Part shown: piece by piece, positions 28,440 through 37,017 of the stretch
How the letters are laid out: each line of letters opens with the position of its first letter
Position numbering within the stretch: position 1 is the first letter of the stretch
NCBI GenBank assembly: GCA_017856985.1
Contig: JAFMEA010000002.1
Location: forward strand, 1-64,000
Direction: 5' to 3'
DNA length: 64,000 nt
Source: Planktomarina sp.
Lineage (GTDB): Bacteria > Pseudomonadota > Alphaproteobacteria > Rhodobacterales > Rhodobacteraceae
Position numbers and translations under genes: made by a program
The notes under the pieces: generated by a model
Databases searched by the model: none
What the model saw: the letters and a program-made list of their open reading frames with translations, nothing else
Told to the model about the DNA's origin: nothing

Positions 28440-29899
28440 GGGTTTGGCACTACGAGACCACTTGGGACAGAATTGGGAATACCTAACCGTCCAGCAAGGG
28501 CCGTTGTGTCCGTCAAGGATCCCAGAAAAGCTATTATTTCCGACACTTCCTTAGATGTTAATGGTATGGCCCTAGCACTAACCGCATCCGCTATGGCAGC
28601 AACCTCAGTTGGTTCATCCATGATACGCCAATCTAAAGTGTCAAATCGAGGTAACACAACGCCAGAGCGTTCAAAATTATAAAGTGCAGTACGAGGGTCA
28701 GCATGTGCAGTAACAAACTTGCTTAAATCGCTGTAAGCACCCGCGTGTCCCCACGGTCCAGTGAATTCCACATTTCGTAACGATGGAGTACGGAAAGCGT
28801 ATTTATCAGCAACAACACCTGTAACCCGAAACCGACCTTCATCGCGCGCATGTGACTGAAATCGCGCTGCTTTTCCTGGACCAATCTGTGGCTGACCCAT
28901 TGCATGAAAACCATGGTCAGTGAGTAACGCTCCACTATGGCAAGCTGCACAACCAGCTTCACCGTAAAAAAGTTTTAATCCATTTTGGGCCACATCTGTA
29001 AGCTGTTTCTGATCTTTCAAAAAAGCATCAAAAGGCGCCGTATCGGATCTCCATTCGAATTCCATAAATGATGCAATTGCATTTGATATATCAGTAAAGG
29101 CAATGTCACTGGAGCTAGATATATGTTTGTAAACATCAGTAAAGTGCTCAACATACTGAGGAATTGAGCTTATCCGTTGTGCGATCAAATCCCATGCACC
29201 ATTTTTACCCGTAAGTATGCCGCGTCTAACAGCCTGTGAAACCTCATTTTCTGAATAATGACCTGCCATTTCATCACCCGAAAGCACAGGAAACATCGTT
29301 TGCGCTGATATAATGGAGGCAAACCCACTTACCATCTCATCTTCCAAAGGGGTGCGTAGCCCAGAACTCCGTGATGTATCAACTTCTACACGCCCATCGT
29401 GGAAAAGTACCTGGATTTGTTTTGCTCCAAGGTTGAACAACGGTTGTGCGTTCCGAGGAACTCTCTGCTCAGGCAAGTTCTTTAAATCAACCACGCGACT
29501 TAGACCAAGGCCACTGCCTCCATCACCAAGTGATAAAGAAAGGCCGTCTCCAGTACCAAAGGCTGGGTGGTGACAAGTTGCGCATGCAACTTCTTTGTTT
29601 CCTGACAAAATTGGATCGTAAAATAATAGCTGACCCAACTCTGCCTCTTCTCGCCCAACGGTACGAAAGTCGCTGTCGGTCAACGGAGAAGGTAAATCCG
29701 CAGCCACTGCCGTTTGAGCCATAAGAATATAAGTACAAAAAAGAACTCTATACAAGCATTTGATCCTAAATAGATATTTCAAACATGTCATTAACTTTAC
29801 AAAATGAAAATGTGTCATTTTCACCCGGTTAGCAGCGAATAGAAACCCAATCCCAATCCCAATTTCAAAAACTGATTTTTTAAAGTCAAAAAACATCAT
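28436..29899 (-). CDS. Di-heme cytochrome c peroxidase/MauG-like protein
   Basis: Periplasmic c-type di-heme protein of the CcpA/MauG/MbnH superfamily. Two heme-binding motifs, CATCH (residues 106-110) and CAACH (317-321), lie in the expected two-domain layout, with the family opening LGQLLFYDPILSGN before the first. MauG-type members use H2O2 to oxidise partner proteins. Others are peroxidases. A hydrophobic signal ends about residue 66 (AQTAVA). The start is uncertain: the ATG at 29899 overlaps the pgi stop (ATGATGA), while internal ATGs at 29818 or 29791 would give a more ordinary signal peptide. It follows zwf-pgl-pgi and converges on the CRTAC1 gene. Confidence 0.87.
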   Translation of the reverse strand: MMFFDFKKSVFEIGIGIGFLFAANRVKMTHFHFVKLMTCLKYLFRIKCLYRVLFCTYILMAQTAVAADLPSPLTDSDFRTVGREEAELGQLLFYDPILSGNKEVACATCHHPAFGTGDGLSLSLGDGGSGLGLSRVVDLKNLPEQRVPRNAQPLFNLGAKQIQVLFHDGRVEVDTSRSSGLRTPLEDEMVSGFASIISAQTMFPVLSGDEMAGHYSENEVSQAVRRGILTGKNGAWDLIAQRISSIPQYVEHFTDVYKHISSSSDIAFTDISNAIASFMEFEWRSDTAPFDAFLKDQKQLTDVAQNGLKLFYGEAGCAACHSGALLTDHGFHAMGQPQIGPGKAARFQSHARDEGRFRVTGVVADKYAFRTPSLRNVEFTGPWGHAGAYSDLSKFVTAHADPRTALYNFERSGVVLPRFDTLDWRIMDEPTEVAAIADAVSARAIPLTSKEVSEIIAFLGSLTDTTALAGRLGIPNSVPSGLVVPNP

Positions 29900-31488
29900 T
29901 TACTACTAAGTTTTGAAACAAGGTTTTGGGTTGAAAGGTCATAATGTGTGGCGGAATTACTGCCCTCAAGCACTGGAGCAAGTTCTGTTGCAAGCTCTTT
30001 GCCGAGCTCTACGCCCCACTGGTCAAAAGAATTAATACCCAAGATGACACCCTCCACAAAAACGCGGTGTTCATACAGGGCGATTATTTGTCCCAAACAA
30101 AAGGGGGTAAGTTTTGGATAAACTAAAGTAGTTGAAGGACGATTACCTTCAAATACTCGTTGGCGCGCCTGTTGCTCTAATTCCGTACCTAAAAAACCTA
30201 GACTATCAGCCATAGACCGCGCTTTTTCTATGTTTCGTCCAGACATCAATGCTTGAGATTGTGCAAGACAGTTTGCCTGTAGAAGCTGATGGTGATGTTT
30301 GAGCTCAGCTTCGTGACCTTGCTTCGCAATCATGAATTCGCACGGGACGATATGTGTGCCTTGATGAATAAGTTGATAAAAAGCATGTTGCCCGTTGGTG
30401 CCGGGCTCACCCCATACAATTGGCCCTGACTTTGTCAGTAAATCCTTACCTTCAATTCCAACACCTTTACCGTTTGACTCCATCTCTAACTGTTGCAGGT
30501 ATGCTGGAAGTCTTGAGAGCCGTTGCTCATACGGTAGTATGGCCCGCGTTGTGTAGCCACAGATTTGTGCATGCCAAATACCGACTAAAGCCATAATTAT
30601 TGGCAAATTCTGACTTTTTTCTGTGTTTTGAAAGTGCAGATCCATAGATTGTGCACCATTTAAAAAGTTAGAAAAGTGTTCTTTGCCAATAGCAATCACC
30701 AAACTTAGACCAATTGGTCCCCACAAAGAGTAACGACCACCTACCCAATCTTCAAAACCAAATAACTGGCTGTTTGGTATCCCAAACTCTGCTGTTTTTT
30801 CTTTTGAGGAACTTAAAGCTACAAATTGAGTGCCGGGTTCCAAAACGCTTTCAGCCATCCACTTAAAAGCAGTTTTAGCATTTGTTAATGTCTCGATAGT
30901 CGTAAAGGTTTTTGAAGCAACAATTACCAAAGTTGTTTCTGGATTAAGATCGGACAGAACATCGTGTATGTGAGCTCCATCTATATTACTCACATAGTGA
31001 CACTTCGGCCCTTTTTTATATGGTTTAAGAGCCAAATAAGCCATAGCTGGACCCAGATCCGAACCACCAATACCGATATTAACAACGTCAGTGTATTTAC
31101 CACCCTGCCCGCTAACTTTACCAGTTTGCACATCATCAGAAAAATCGAACATTCGGGTGCGAGTTTTAAGCACTGCCGGGATCACGTCTTCGCCATCAAC
31201 AAACACTTGACCTGTCGACTTCCGCAATGCTGTATGCAGCACGGCTCTGTCTTCACTTAAATTAATCTTTTTTCCAGAGAACATAGCATCACGTTTGCTT
31301 ATTACGTCAGTATTAATTACTAATTCCAGAAGCTTACTACGAGTTTCTAAATCAATATTAGTTTTAGAGTAGTCGAAAAATAAGCCATCAGTTTCTACCG
31401 AAAAGATATTGATACGCGCCTGATCAATTAGGGTATCTATTCTTCTTTTACCGACGGATAAAAAATTATTTTTTAATTCTAGAAACAT
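29896..31488 (-). CDS. pgi: Glucose-6-phosphate isomerase
   Basis: Interconverts glucose 6-phosphate and fructose 6-phosphate. It has 530 residues from the ATG at 31488, which has AAGGA five bases upstream; the ATG at 31494 is also possible but too close to that site. Family motifs include GIGGSDLGPAM, the signature VGGRYSLWG (about residue 265) and a C-terminal segment with catalytic lysine (NSFDQWGVELGK). It is last of zwf-pgl-pgi, with short gaps. Its stop overlaps the start of the MauG-like gene. Confidence 0.96.
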   Translation of the reverse strand: MFLELKNNFLSVGKRRIDTLIDQARINIFSVETDGLFFDYSKTNIDLETRSKLLELVINTDVISKRDAMFSGKKINLSEDRAVLHTALRKSTGQVFVDGEDVIPAVLKTRTRMFDFSDDVQTGKVSGQGGKYTDVVNIGIGGSDLGPAMAYLALKPYKKGPKCHYVSNIDGAHIHDVLSDLNPETTLVIVASKTFTTIETLTNAKTAFKWMAESVLEPGTQFVALSSSKEKTAEFGIPNSQLFGFEDWVGGRYSLWGPIGLSLVIAIGKEHFSNFLNGAQSMDLHFQNTEKSQNLPIIMALVGIWHAQICGYTTRAILPYEQRLSRLPAYLQQLEMESNGKGVGIEGKDLLTKSGPIVWGEPGTNGQHAFYQLIHQGTHIVPCEFMIAKQGHEAELKHHHQLLQANCLAQSQALMSGRNIEKARSMADSLGFLGTELEQQARQRVFEGNRPSTTLVYPKLTPFCLGQIIALYEHRVFVEGVILGINSFDQWGVELGKELATELAPVLEGSNSATHYDLSTQNLVSKLSSK

Positions 31489-31496
31489 ACTCATCC

Positions 31497-32174
31497 TTAA
31501 GCGGGACTCCAATGCACAGTGGCATTTGGAAGAAATTGAGAAATAGGAGCCGACGCAGGCTCTCTTTTAACAGCCTCTTTTAAGGCATTTTTCTTATCCA
31601 AACCAATAATTAAAACATGAGTATTGACTGCTTTTTCCAGGACCCTTGCACTCAAAGTGACCCGAGGTTCTAAACCTTTATCCAGTGGTATAATTGGAAC
31701 CACCTCAGCTGCATTTACACTTTGAGCCAAAGCCAGTCCAGGTGATCCCGGAAAAAGCGACGCTGTATGCATATCCAGACCCATCCCAAGTACCAACACA
31801 TCAAGGGGCAAATAATTGGAAATACTCTCCGCTAATGATGAGGCTCCTTGGTCCAAGGTTTTATTTCTTTGATACAATGGCACAAAATTAGCCTCGGCGG
31901 CACGACCCGTTAACAGTTGACTTTGGATCAATCCCGCATTGGAGCGCGAACTTTCCATGCTAACCCAGCGTTCATCAGTGGGAAATATAGTAATTTTGTC
32001 CCATTCAATATTAGCATCTCTAAGGATCCTAAAAAAGGGTTTGGGAGTTGTACCACCCGGTATAACAAAGGTAGCCACACCCCTATTCTTAATTGCATCA
32101 TTCAGTTCTACTTCTACTGCACTAGCCAAACTCTGCATAAGAACTTCTGAGGTTTTATAATCTATGAAACGCAT
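31497..32174 (-). CDS. pgl: 6-phosphogluconolactonase
   Basis: Hydrolyses 6-phosphogluconolactone in the oxidative pentose phosphate/Entner-Doudoroff entry route. The 225-residue DevB-type protein shows the family segments VIPGGTTPKPFFRIL, TIFPTDERWV and LVLGMGLDMHTASLFPG. Its ATG overlaps the zwf stop by one base (TAATG), giving tight coupling to the enzyme that makes its unstable substrate. It is followed within a few bases by pgi. Confidence 0.95.
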   Translation of the reverse strand: MRFIDYKTSEVLMQSLASAVEVELNDAIKNRGVATFVIPGGTTPKPFFRILRDANIEWDKITIFPTDERWVSMESSRSNAGLIQSQLLTGRAAEANFVPLYQRNKTLDQGASSLAESISNYLPLDVLVLGMGLDMHTASLFPGSPGLALAQSVNAAEVVPIIPLDKGLEPRVTLSARVLEKAVNTHVLIIGLDKKNALKEAVKREPASAPISQFLPNATVHWSPA

Positions 32175-33625
32175 TATTTTATTTCACGCCATAGGCGATT
32201 ATCGCGCTGAATAAGAGCCATTGCATCTTCGGGACCCGCACTACCCACGTCGTATAATTTTGGTACGTCATTCCGGCTCTCCCAGGCCTTAATAATTGGA
32301 TCGGTCCACATCCAGGCAGCTTCAACCTCATCGCCACGCATAAATAGTGTTTGATTGCCACGGATCACGTCCATTATTAAGCGTTCATATGCGTCAGGAT
32401 TATCTTCGCCATGGTCTCCCAGAGCTTCGGCAAAAGTCATATCTAATGGTACATTTATTAACCGCATACCGCCTGGACCCGGTTCCTTAATCGTAACGTC
32501 CAAAGTCATACCCTCGTTGGGTTGAAGCTGAATCGCGAGAATGTTTTGCTTCTCCCCCTCAGCTTTCTCAAAAATAGAATGTGGCAGTTCTTTAAAAACA
32601 ATTGCGATTTCAGAAGAGCGCAATTTCAACTTTTTTCCCGTACGCAAGTAAAAAGGTACCCCAGCCCATCGCCAGTTATTAACTTCTGTTTTAATTGCAA
32701 CATAGCTTTCCGTAAAACTGTGGGAGTTTTCAGCATCCTGCCTATAACTTTGTTCTGTTTTTGTAAGGTCGTATTGACCACGAACGATATGATGCGGTTC
32801 AACGTCTGCCAAAGCTCGAATAACTTTTAACTTTTCGTCACGAACAGAATTTGGATTAAATTGCGAAGGAGGCTCCATCGCAATTAAACACAATAGTTGC
32901 ATCAGGTGGTTTTGAACCATATCGCGCATCGCACCCGATTTATCGTAGTATGCGCCACGCCCACCTACACCCACCGTCTCTGCCACAGATATTTGAATAT
33001 GATCTATATATTGTGAGTTCCATAGTGGTTCGAATAAAAGATTTCCAAATCTAACAGCCATTAAATTCTGCACAGTTTCTTTGCCCAGATAATGGTCGAT
33101 ACGATAAATTTGGTTTTCACTAAAATATTGTGATAGAGTCTTATTTAATTTTTTTGCACTCGATAAATCATGTCCAAATGGCTTCTCAATTACTACTCTG
33201 GATTCCGGGGTCGCGATGTTCCATTTATTTAAACGAGAGGCAATTTCTCCAAACAAATCAGGCCCCACCGACAAGTAGTATGCATTAACAACATCTTTTC
33301 TGACAAGCTCTCCTAATTCTTCCCAACCGTCCTCACCCCGAGCATCAACTTTTATGTAGTCGAGCATCTCCAAAAATTTCGCCAGATATTCTGTGTTGAT
33401 TACACGGTTTTCACTAAACTCAGTAATTGAGTCTCGGGCTAACAATTGATAATCTTTTTTTTCAAGGTGCGTCCGAGCAACTCCAACAATTCGGGATTCT
33501 GTTGGAATTTGAGAGGCGCAGAAACGGCGAAACAATCCAGGCAGTATTTTGCGGCGAGCAAGATCACCGGTGCCCCCAAAAATTACTAAGTCAAAGGTAT
33601 CAACTGGAATTATACGAGAAGCCAT
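32174..33625 (-). CDS. zwf: Glucose-6-phosphate dehydrogenase
   Basis: Oxidises glucose 6-phosphate to 6-phosphogluconolactone with NADP or NAD. The 483-residue protein has the dinucleotide motif FGGTGDLARRK at the N-terminus and the active-site RIDHYLGKE (about residue 178). It is the first gene of zwf-pgl-pgi. A LacI-type palindrome lies 18 bases upstream of the ATG. No edd or eda genes are in this window, so the downstream route (Entner-Doudoroff or pentose phosphate) cannot be told from here. Confidence 0.97.
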   Translation of the reverse strand: MASRIIPVDTFDLVIFGGTGDLARRKILPGLFRRFCASQIPTESRIVGVARTHLEKKDYQLLARDSITEFSENRVINTEYLAKFLEMLDYIKVDARGEDGWEELGELVRKDVVNAYYLSVGPDLFGEIASRLNKWNIATPESRVVIEKPFGHDLSSAKKLNKTLSQYFSENQIYRIDHYLGKETVQNLMAVRFGNLLFEPLWNSQYIDHIQISVAETVGVGGRGAYYDKSGAMRDMVQNHLMQLLCLIAMEPPSQFNPNSVRDEKLKVIRALADVEPHHIVRGQYDLTKTEQSYRQDAENSHSFTESYVAIKTEVNNWRWAGVPFYLRTGKKLKLRSSEIAIVFKELPHSIFEKAEGEKQNILAIQLQPNEGMTLDVTIKEPGPGGMRLINVPLDMTFAEALGDHGEDNPDAYERLIMDVIRGNQTLFMRGDEVEAAWMWTDPIIKAWESRNDVPKLYDVGSAGPEDAMALIQRDNRLWREIK

Positions 33626-33643
33626 TTAGGAAACCTTCTAATT

Positions 33644-33655
33644 GTTTGCGCTAAC
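33644..33655. promoter_or_regulatory. LacI-type operator upstream of zwf
   Basis: GTTTGCGCTAAC (GTTAGCGCAAAC on the zwf strand) differs by one base from the palindrome before xylF (26741-26752). It sits 18 bases from the zwf ATG, a position comparable to the xylF site. It probably binds the same regulator. The divergent radical SAM gene starts 143 bases away on the other side. Confidence 0.55.
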
Positions 33656-33797
33656 GAAGTCTTACAAAGGCTCCCTAGATTTTTCCAGAGCAACATGAAA
33701 ATATGTTCGCTGTCGCGGTGTATTTACTTCCTAATTTTTTTAGCTCAACTGCAGTGGCTAAGTTACAATAATTATTTAGAGATATAAAGAGTTTAGC

Positions 33798-34748
33798 ATG
33801 TTTGATACAAACGCGCAAAAAAATAGGCGTAAATTTGAAGATCCATGGATTACAGAAAGCGGTGATCGCCGCGCTCGTGTTGCCCTAAAAAGTCCTAAAA
33901 TACTTTGGTTTAACACTGGCACCCTTTGTAATATTAATTGCCAAAATTGTTATATTAAAAGTAGTCCAACTAATAATGCCTTGGTTTACATAACTGCAGA
34001 CGAAGTTAGTGAATATTTGGATCAACTAGTTACTCGGAAATGGCCAGTTGGTGAAATAGGTTTGACCGGTGGTGAACCTTTCATGAATCCCGAAATTCTT
34101 AAAATTATAGAGAGCTGTCTGGACAGAAACTATGTGGTCTTAATTCTAACTAATGCAATGCAACCCATGATGCGCAAAAATATAAAAGAAGGCCTAATAA
34201 AGCTAAATGAATTATTTCCTAATAAAATAAAATTACGCATTTCTTTGGATCACTTCAAAGCAATACAGCACGATACAGAACGCGGATTAGGCGCGTTCGA
34301 AAAAACATTGCATGGAATGGATTGGTTACGGGACACAAATATTAGCACGAGCGTGGCTGGACGAACAATCTGGGGTGAAACAGAGTTAGAAACACGGTCA
34401 GGTTTTAGCAAACTCTTCAAAAAAAGAAAATACGCAATTGACGCACATGACCCGACCGACACAATTTTATTCCCTGAGATAAACGAAAATATCGAAACAC
34501 CTGAAATTACAAATGACTGCTGGAGTAAATTAAAAAAAGATCCCGAGACCGTTATGTGCTCTTACTCTCGCATGGTAGTTAAACGAAATGGTATGGAAAA
34601 ACCAGTGGTTCTAGCATGTACCCTAATTACTACGAGCAGTGAGTTCGAATTGGGCCATACCCTAAAGGAAGCAGAGGTAGAGGTCTCGTTAAACCACGCT
34701 ACATGCAGTAAATTTTGTGTTTTAGGGGAAGCAAGCTGTTCACCTTAA
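33798..34748 (+). CDS. Radical SAM protein of unknown function
   Basis: Cytoplasmic radical SAM enzyme of 316 residues. The [4Fe-4S] motif is CNINCQNCY (CxxxCxxC, about residues 44-51), with a GGEPF motif near residue 98 and a (beta/alpha) barrel following. The C-terminal third carries more cysteines: one near 252 (VMCSYSRM), one in LACTL, and a CSKFC...C group at the end. This suggests a SPASM/twitch-like auxiliary cluster, but the spacing is not a textbook SPASM. No precursor peptide is found within 1 kb. It overlaps the convergent HNH gene by 4 bases (34745-34748). The substrate is unknown. Confidence 0.82.
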   Translation: MFDTNAQKNRRKFEDPWITESGDRRARVALKSPKILWFNTGTLCNINCQNCYIKSSPTNNALVYITADEVSEYLDQLVTRKWPVGEIGLTGGEPFMNPEILKIIESCLDRNYVVLILTNAMQPMMRKNIKEGLIKLNELFPNKIKLRISLDHFKAIQHDTERGLGAFEKTLHGMDWLRDTNISTSVAGRTIWGETELETRSGFSKLFKKRKYAIDAHDPTDTILFPEINENIETPEITNDCWSKLKKDPETVMCSYSRMVVKRNGMEKPVVLACTLITTSSEFELGHTLKEAEVEVSLNHATCSKFCVLGEASCSP

Positions 34749-35329
34749 GCCTTCAATTCAGCATCCCAATATAAAAAATCAAACCAACTCTCGTGTAAGT
34801 GGTTTGGTGGAAATTTTCGTCCAATATTGCGCAACTCTTCCGCCTTCGGCTGTTTTACTATTTTACGTAAATTCATACCCGTTTGCCTCAAGCCCCGCGA
34901 TCCTTTTTTAAGATTACAGGTGGAGCAAGCCGCAACAACGTTTTCCCAGCTTGTGACACCGCCGTGGGTTCGAGGAACTACATGATCAAATGTCAAATCA
35001 CCAAGTGCCCCACAATACTGGCAGGAAAATTCGTCTCGCAAAAACAAATTAAACCGTGTGAATGCTACGGTATTCCTTGGTTTAACATAGTCTCGGAGAA
35101 CGACTACAGAGGGAATACGGATCTCAGTCGTTGGTGATCTTACAATATCATCATATTCCGCAACTATTTGAACTCGATCAAGCCACGCTGCTTTAACCGC
35201 ATCTTGCCAGCTCCATAGAGATAGCGGATAGTAACAAAGAGGCCTATAGTCTGCGTTTAAAACTAAAGCGGGCTTTTGCTTCAATGAAGCTACATCTCTA
35301 ACAAACTCTGTTCTAAAATCCTCGCCCAT
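34745..35329 (-). CDS. HNH endonuclease family protein
   Basis: A 194-residue protein with a C-terminal HNH nuclease fold. The zinc cysteines are in CQYCGALGD and CSTCNLKKGSRG, with the catalytic histidine in FDHVVPRTHGG. The N-terminal half (VLNADYRPLCYYPLSLWSWQDAVKAA) marks a conserved chromosomal HNH group widespread in Bacteria, not an intron or phage nuclease, and of unknown role. The ATG at 35329 is chosen over the upstream in-frame start at 35380, which adds 17 non-conserved residues. It converges on the radical SAM gene with a 4-base overlap. No toxin, restriction or mobile genes surround it. Confidence 0.88.
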   Translation of the reverse strand: MGEDFRTEFVRDVASLKQKPALVLNADYRPLCYYPLSLWSWQDAVKAAWLDRVQIVAEYDDIVRSPTTEIRIPSVVVLRDYVKPRNTVAFTRFNLFLRDEFSCQYCGALGDLTFDHVVPRTHGGVTSWENVVAACSTCNLKKGSRGLRQTGMNLRKIVKQPKAEELRNIGRKFPPNHLHESWFDFLYWDAELKA

Positions 35330-35456
35330 TCTAACCGCCCCAAACCAATATAAGTAAATTTCCCCAAAAACATTTGGCAAGTTTCATCCCATTACTACAC
35401 TACATCTAGTTCCCTTAGTCAAACACGCCCTGTATCTAGTTTAGTATTGTGTTTTT

Positions 35457-36125
35457 CTATTCCATCCCAAGTTGTTGACGCATAAAGGCAAGTGCAACTT
35501 GCAACCCGTCTGGAGCTATGCCATGCGCCCCGCCTTTCATGATATGCGCATATACGTCCTTAAATCCGGCAGCTTGAAGGCCTTCAACAGCCTTAGGCAA
35601 TGACTCCACTGGCACAACATCATCTTCGTCACCATGTACCAGCAATATTGGAAAAAAAGCGGTGGCATCTTCCACCAATGCCTCAGGTTCTAAAAGTCTG
35701 CCCGAAAAGGCCACAACTCCTGCAATTGGATCTTCTCGCCGTGGCACCACGTGCAGAGCCATCATGGTTCCCTGGGAAAATCCAAAAACCAAAACCTGTT
35801 CCGGTAACAAATCGTAGTCAATCATAACTCCATCTAAATATGAATCCAGATCTTGTGTGGCCGAACGCAAGCCGATTAAGGCATCCTCTTCTGATGACCC
35901 ATCAATCCAGGGAATTGGAAACCACTGCAGACCGGTGGCAGACATTGAGGTCACTTCTGGAGCATCTGGTGCCAAGAATAGCGTATCTGGCATGTGCTCC
36001 GCCAACATATCTGCCAACCCAAGTAAATCTGCTCCATTAGCACCATAACCATGCAGAAATATGACTGCACTATGAATGGTGCCACTGTCTGGCATCCGAG
36101 TATCTGATTTTAAAATGCGGGTCAT
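35457..36125 (-). CDS. Carboxylesterase/phospholipase (alpha/beta hydrolase)
   Basis: Predicted esterase of the YpfH/acyl-protein-thioesterase group, 222 residues. The oxyanion region is IFLHGYGANGAD, the nucleophile elbow GFSQGT (Ser about residue 117), the acid Asp in HGDEDDVVP, and the histidine in GGAHGIAP. There is no signal peptide. It lies alone between the HNH gene and the cobalamin genes, with about 150 bases on the upstream side holding nothing identifiable. The physiological substrate is unknown. Confidence 0.9.
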   Translation of the reverse strand: MTRILKSDTRMPDSGTIHSAVIFLHGYGANGADLLGLADMLAEHMPDTLFLAPDAPEVTSMSATGLQWFPIPWIDGSSEEDALIGLRSATQDLDSYLDGVMIDYDLLPEQVLVFGFSQGTMMALHVVPRREDPIAGVVAFSGRLLEPEALVEDATAFFPILLVHGDEDDVVPVESLPKAVEGLQAAGFKDVYAHIMKGGAHGIAPDGLQVALAFMRQQLGME

Positions 36126-36282
36126 TACACATCTCTATTCTAATTATAGTATTGTCATATGCTGATACAAAAATTGCTGCAACGGACTAATGGTGAAAAT
36201 TAAATCTAGAACCAAATTACATTCTAATTTTAATTATCAGTCAGAATATATTTAATTAAACTACGGTTTTTTTTAATCAGCA

Positions 36283-37017
36283 TTAATTATTCAAGTTATC
36301 CAACCAAATTTTAATCTCAGTCAACGACCTTAGTGTTGAAGCTGGCGTTGGAGATGGTCGGTTGATCATCAAAACTGGCATTTCTAGGCTGCGAGCCGCA
36401 TCTAGTTTAGTACGACTTGCTGAACCTCCAGAGTTTTTTACAATTAATACATCAATATTCAACTTTAAAAAAAGCGCTTTTTCAGCAGCTTCAGAAAACG
36501 GTGGTCGCCCGATTATAAAGGTTCCATTCAACCATGGAAAAGGCATATCTGGGGGATCAATTTGACGGCAATAAAGTCTAGAATTTGAGATATTTTTAAA
36601 CTTTAAGAGACTTTGTCGGCCTGTTGCTAGAAATACATTTAGATGCGACGAAATATAATTTATTGCCTCTGATTCATCATTAATAAATGTCCACTTATCA
36701 CCCTCACTGGGTTTCCACTCTGGTCGGTCATATCTCATCATAGGTAGGCCCAACTCTTGCGAAACTTGGAAAGTCCGTTCGGTTATAAAACTAGCAAATG
36801 GGTGGGTGGCATCCAATATTGCACTAATGTTTTGTTCTTTAATAAACGTTTTAAATCCGTCAGCGCCGCCAAACCCACCATGACGCGTTGGAACAGCTAA
36901 GGGCAACGGTTTTCGTGTCGCACCAGAAAGACTGGCCTGGGCAGGGATTTTTGTCGCCGCACAATATTTAGCAAGGTCACGCGCCTCAGCTGTTCCAGCT
37001 AAGATTAAAAGGGTCAT
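36283..37017 (-). CDS. cobK: Precorrin-6A reductase
   Basis: NADPH-dependent reductase of the corrin ring route (CobK/CbiJ). The 244-residue protein shows the N-terminal LILAGTAEARDLAKY and the conserved segments LDATHPFA (about residue 70) and the later IIGRPPF and VKNSGG motifs. It overlaps cbiD by 4 bases, so both are probably translated together. It is divergent from the cobA-cobB pair. Together these genes cover only part of corrin synthesis; cobI, cobJ, cobM, cobL and cobH equivalents must be elsewhere. Confidence 0.93.
   Translation of the reverse strand: MTLLILAGTAEARDLAKYCAATKIPAQASLSGATRKPLPLAVPTRHGGFGGADGFKTFIKEQNISAILDATHPFASFITERTFQVSQELGLPMMRYDRPEWKPSEGDKWTFINDESEAINYISSHLNVFLATGRQSLLKFKNISNSRLYCRQIDPPDMPFPWLNGTFIIGRPPFSEAAEKALFLKLNIDVLIVKNSGGSASRTKLDAARSLEMPVLMINRPSPTPASTLRSLTEIKIWLDNLNN

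Noticed and set aside
34745..35329. HNH gene as a homing or mobile-element nuclease
   Set aside because: It lacks any intron, intein, transposase or repeat context, and its N-terminal half fits a conserved chromosomal family.
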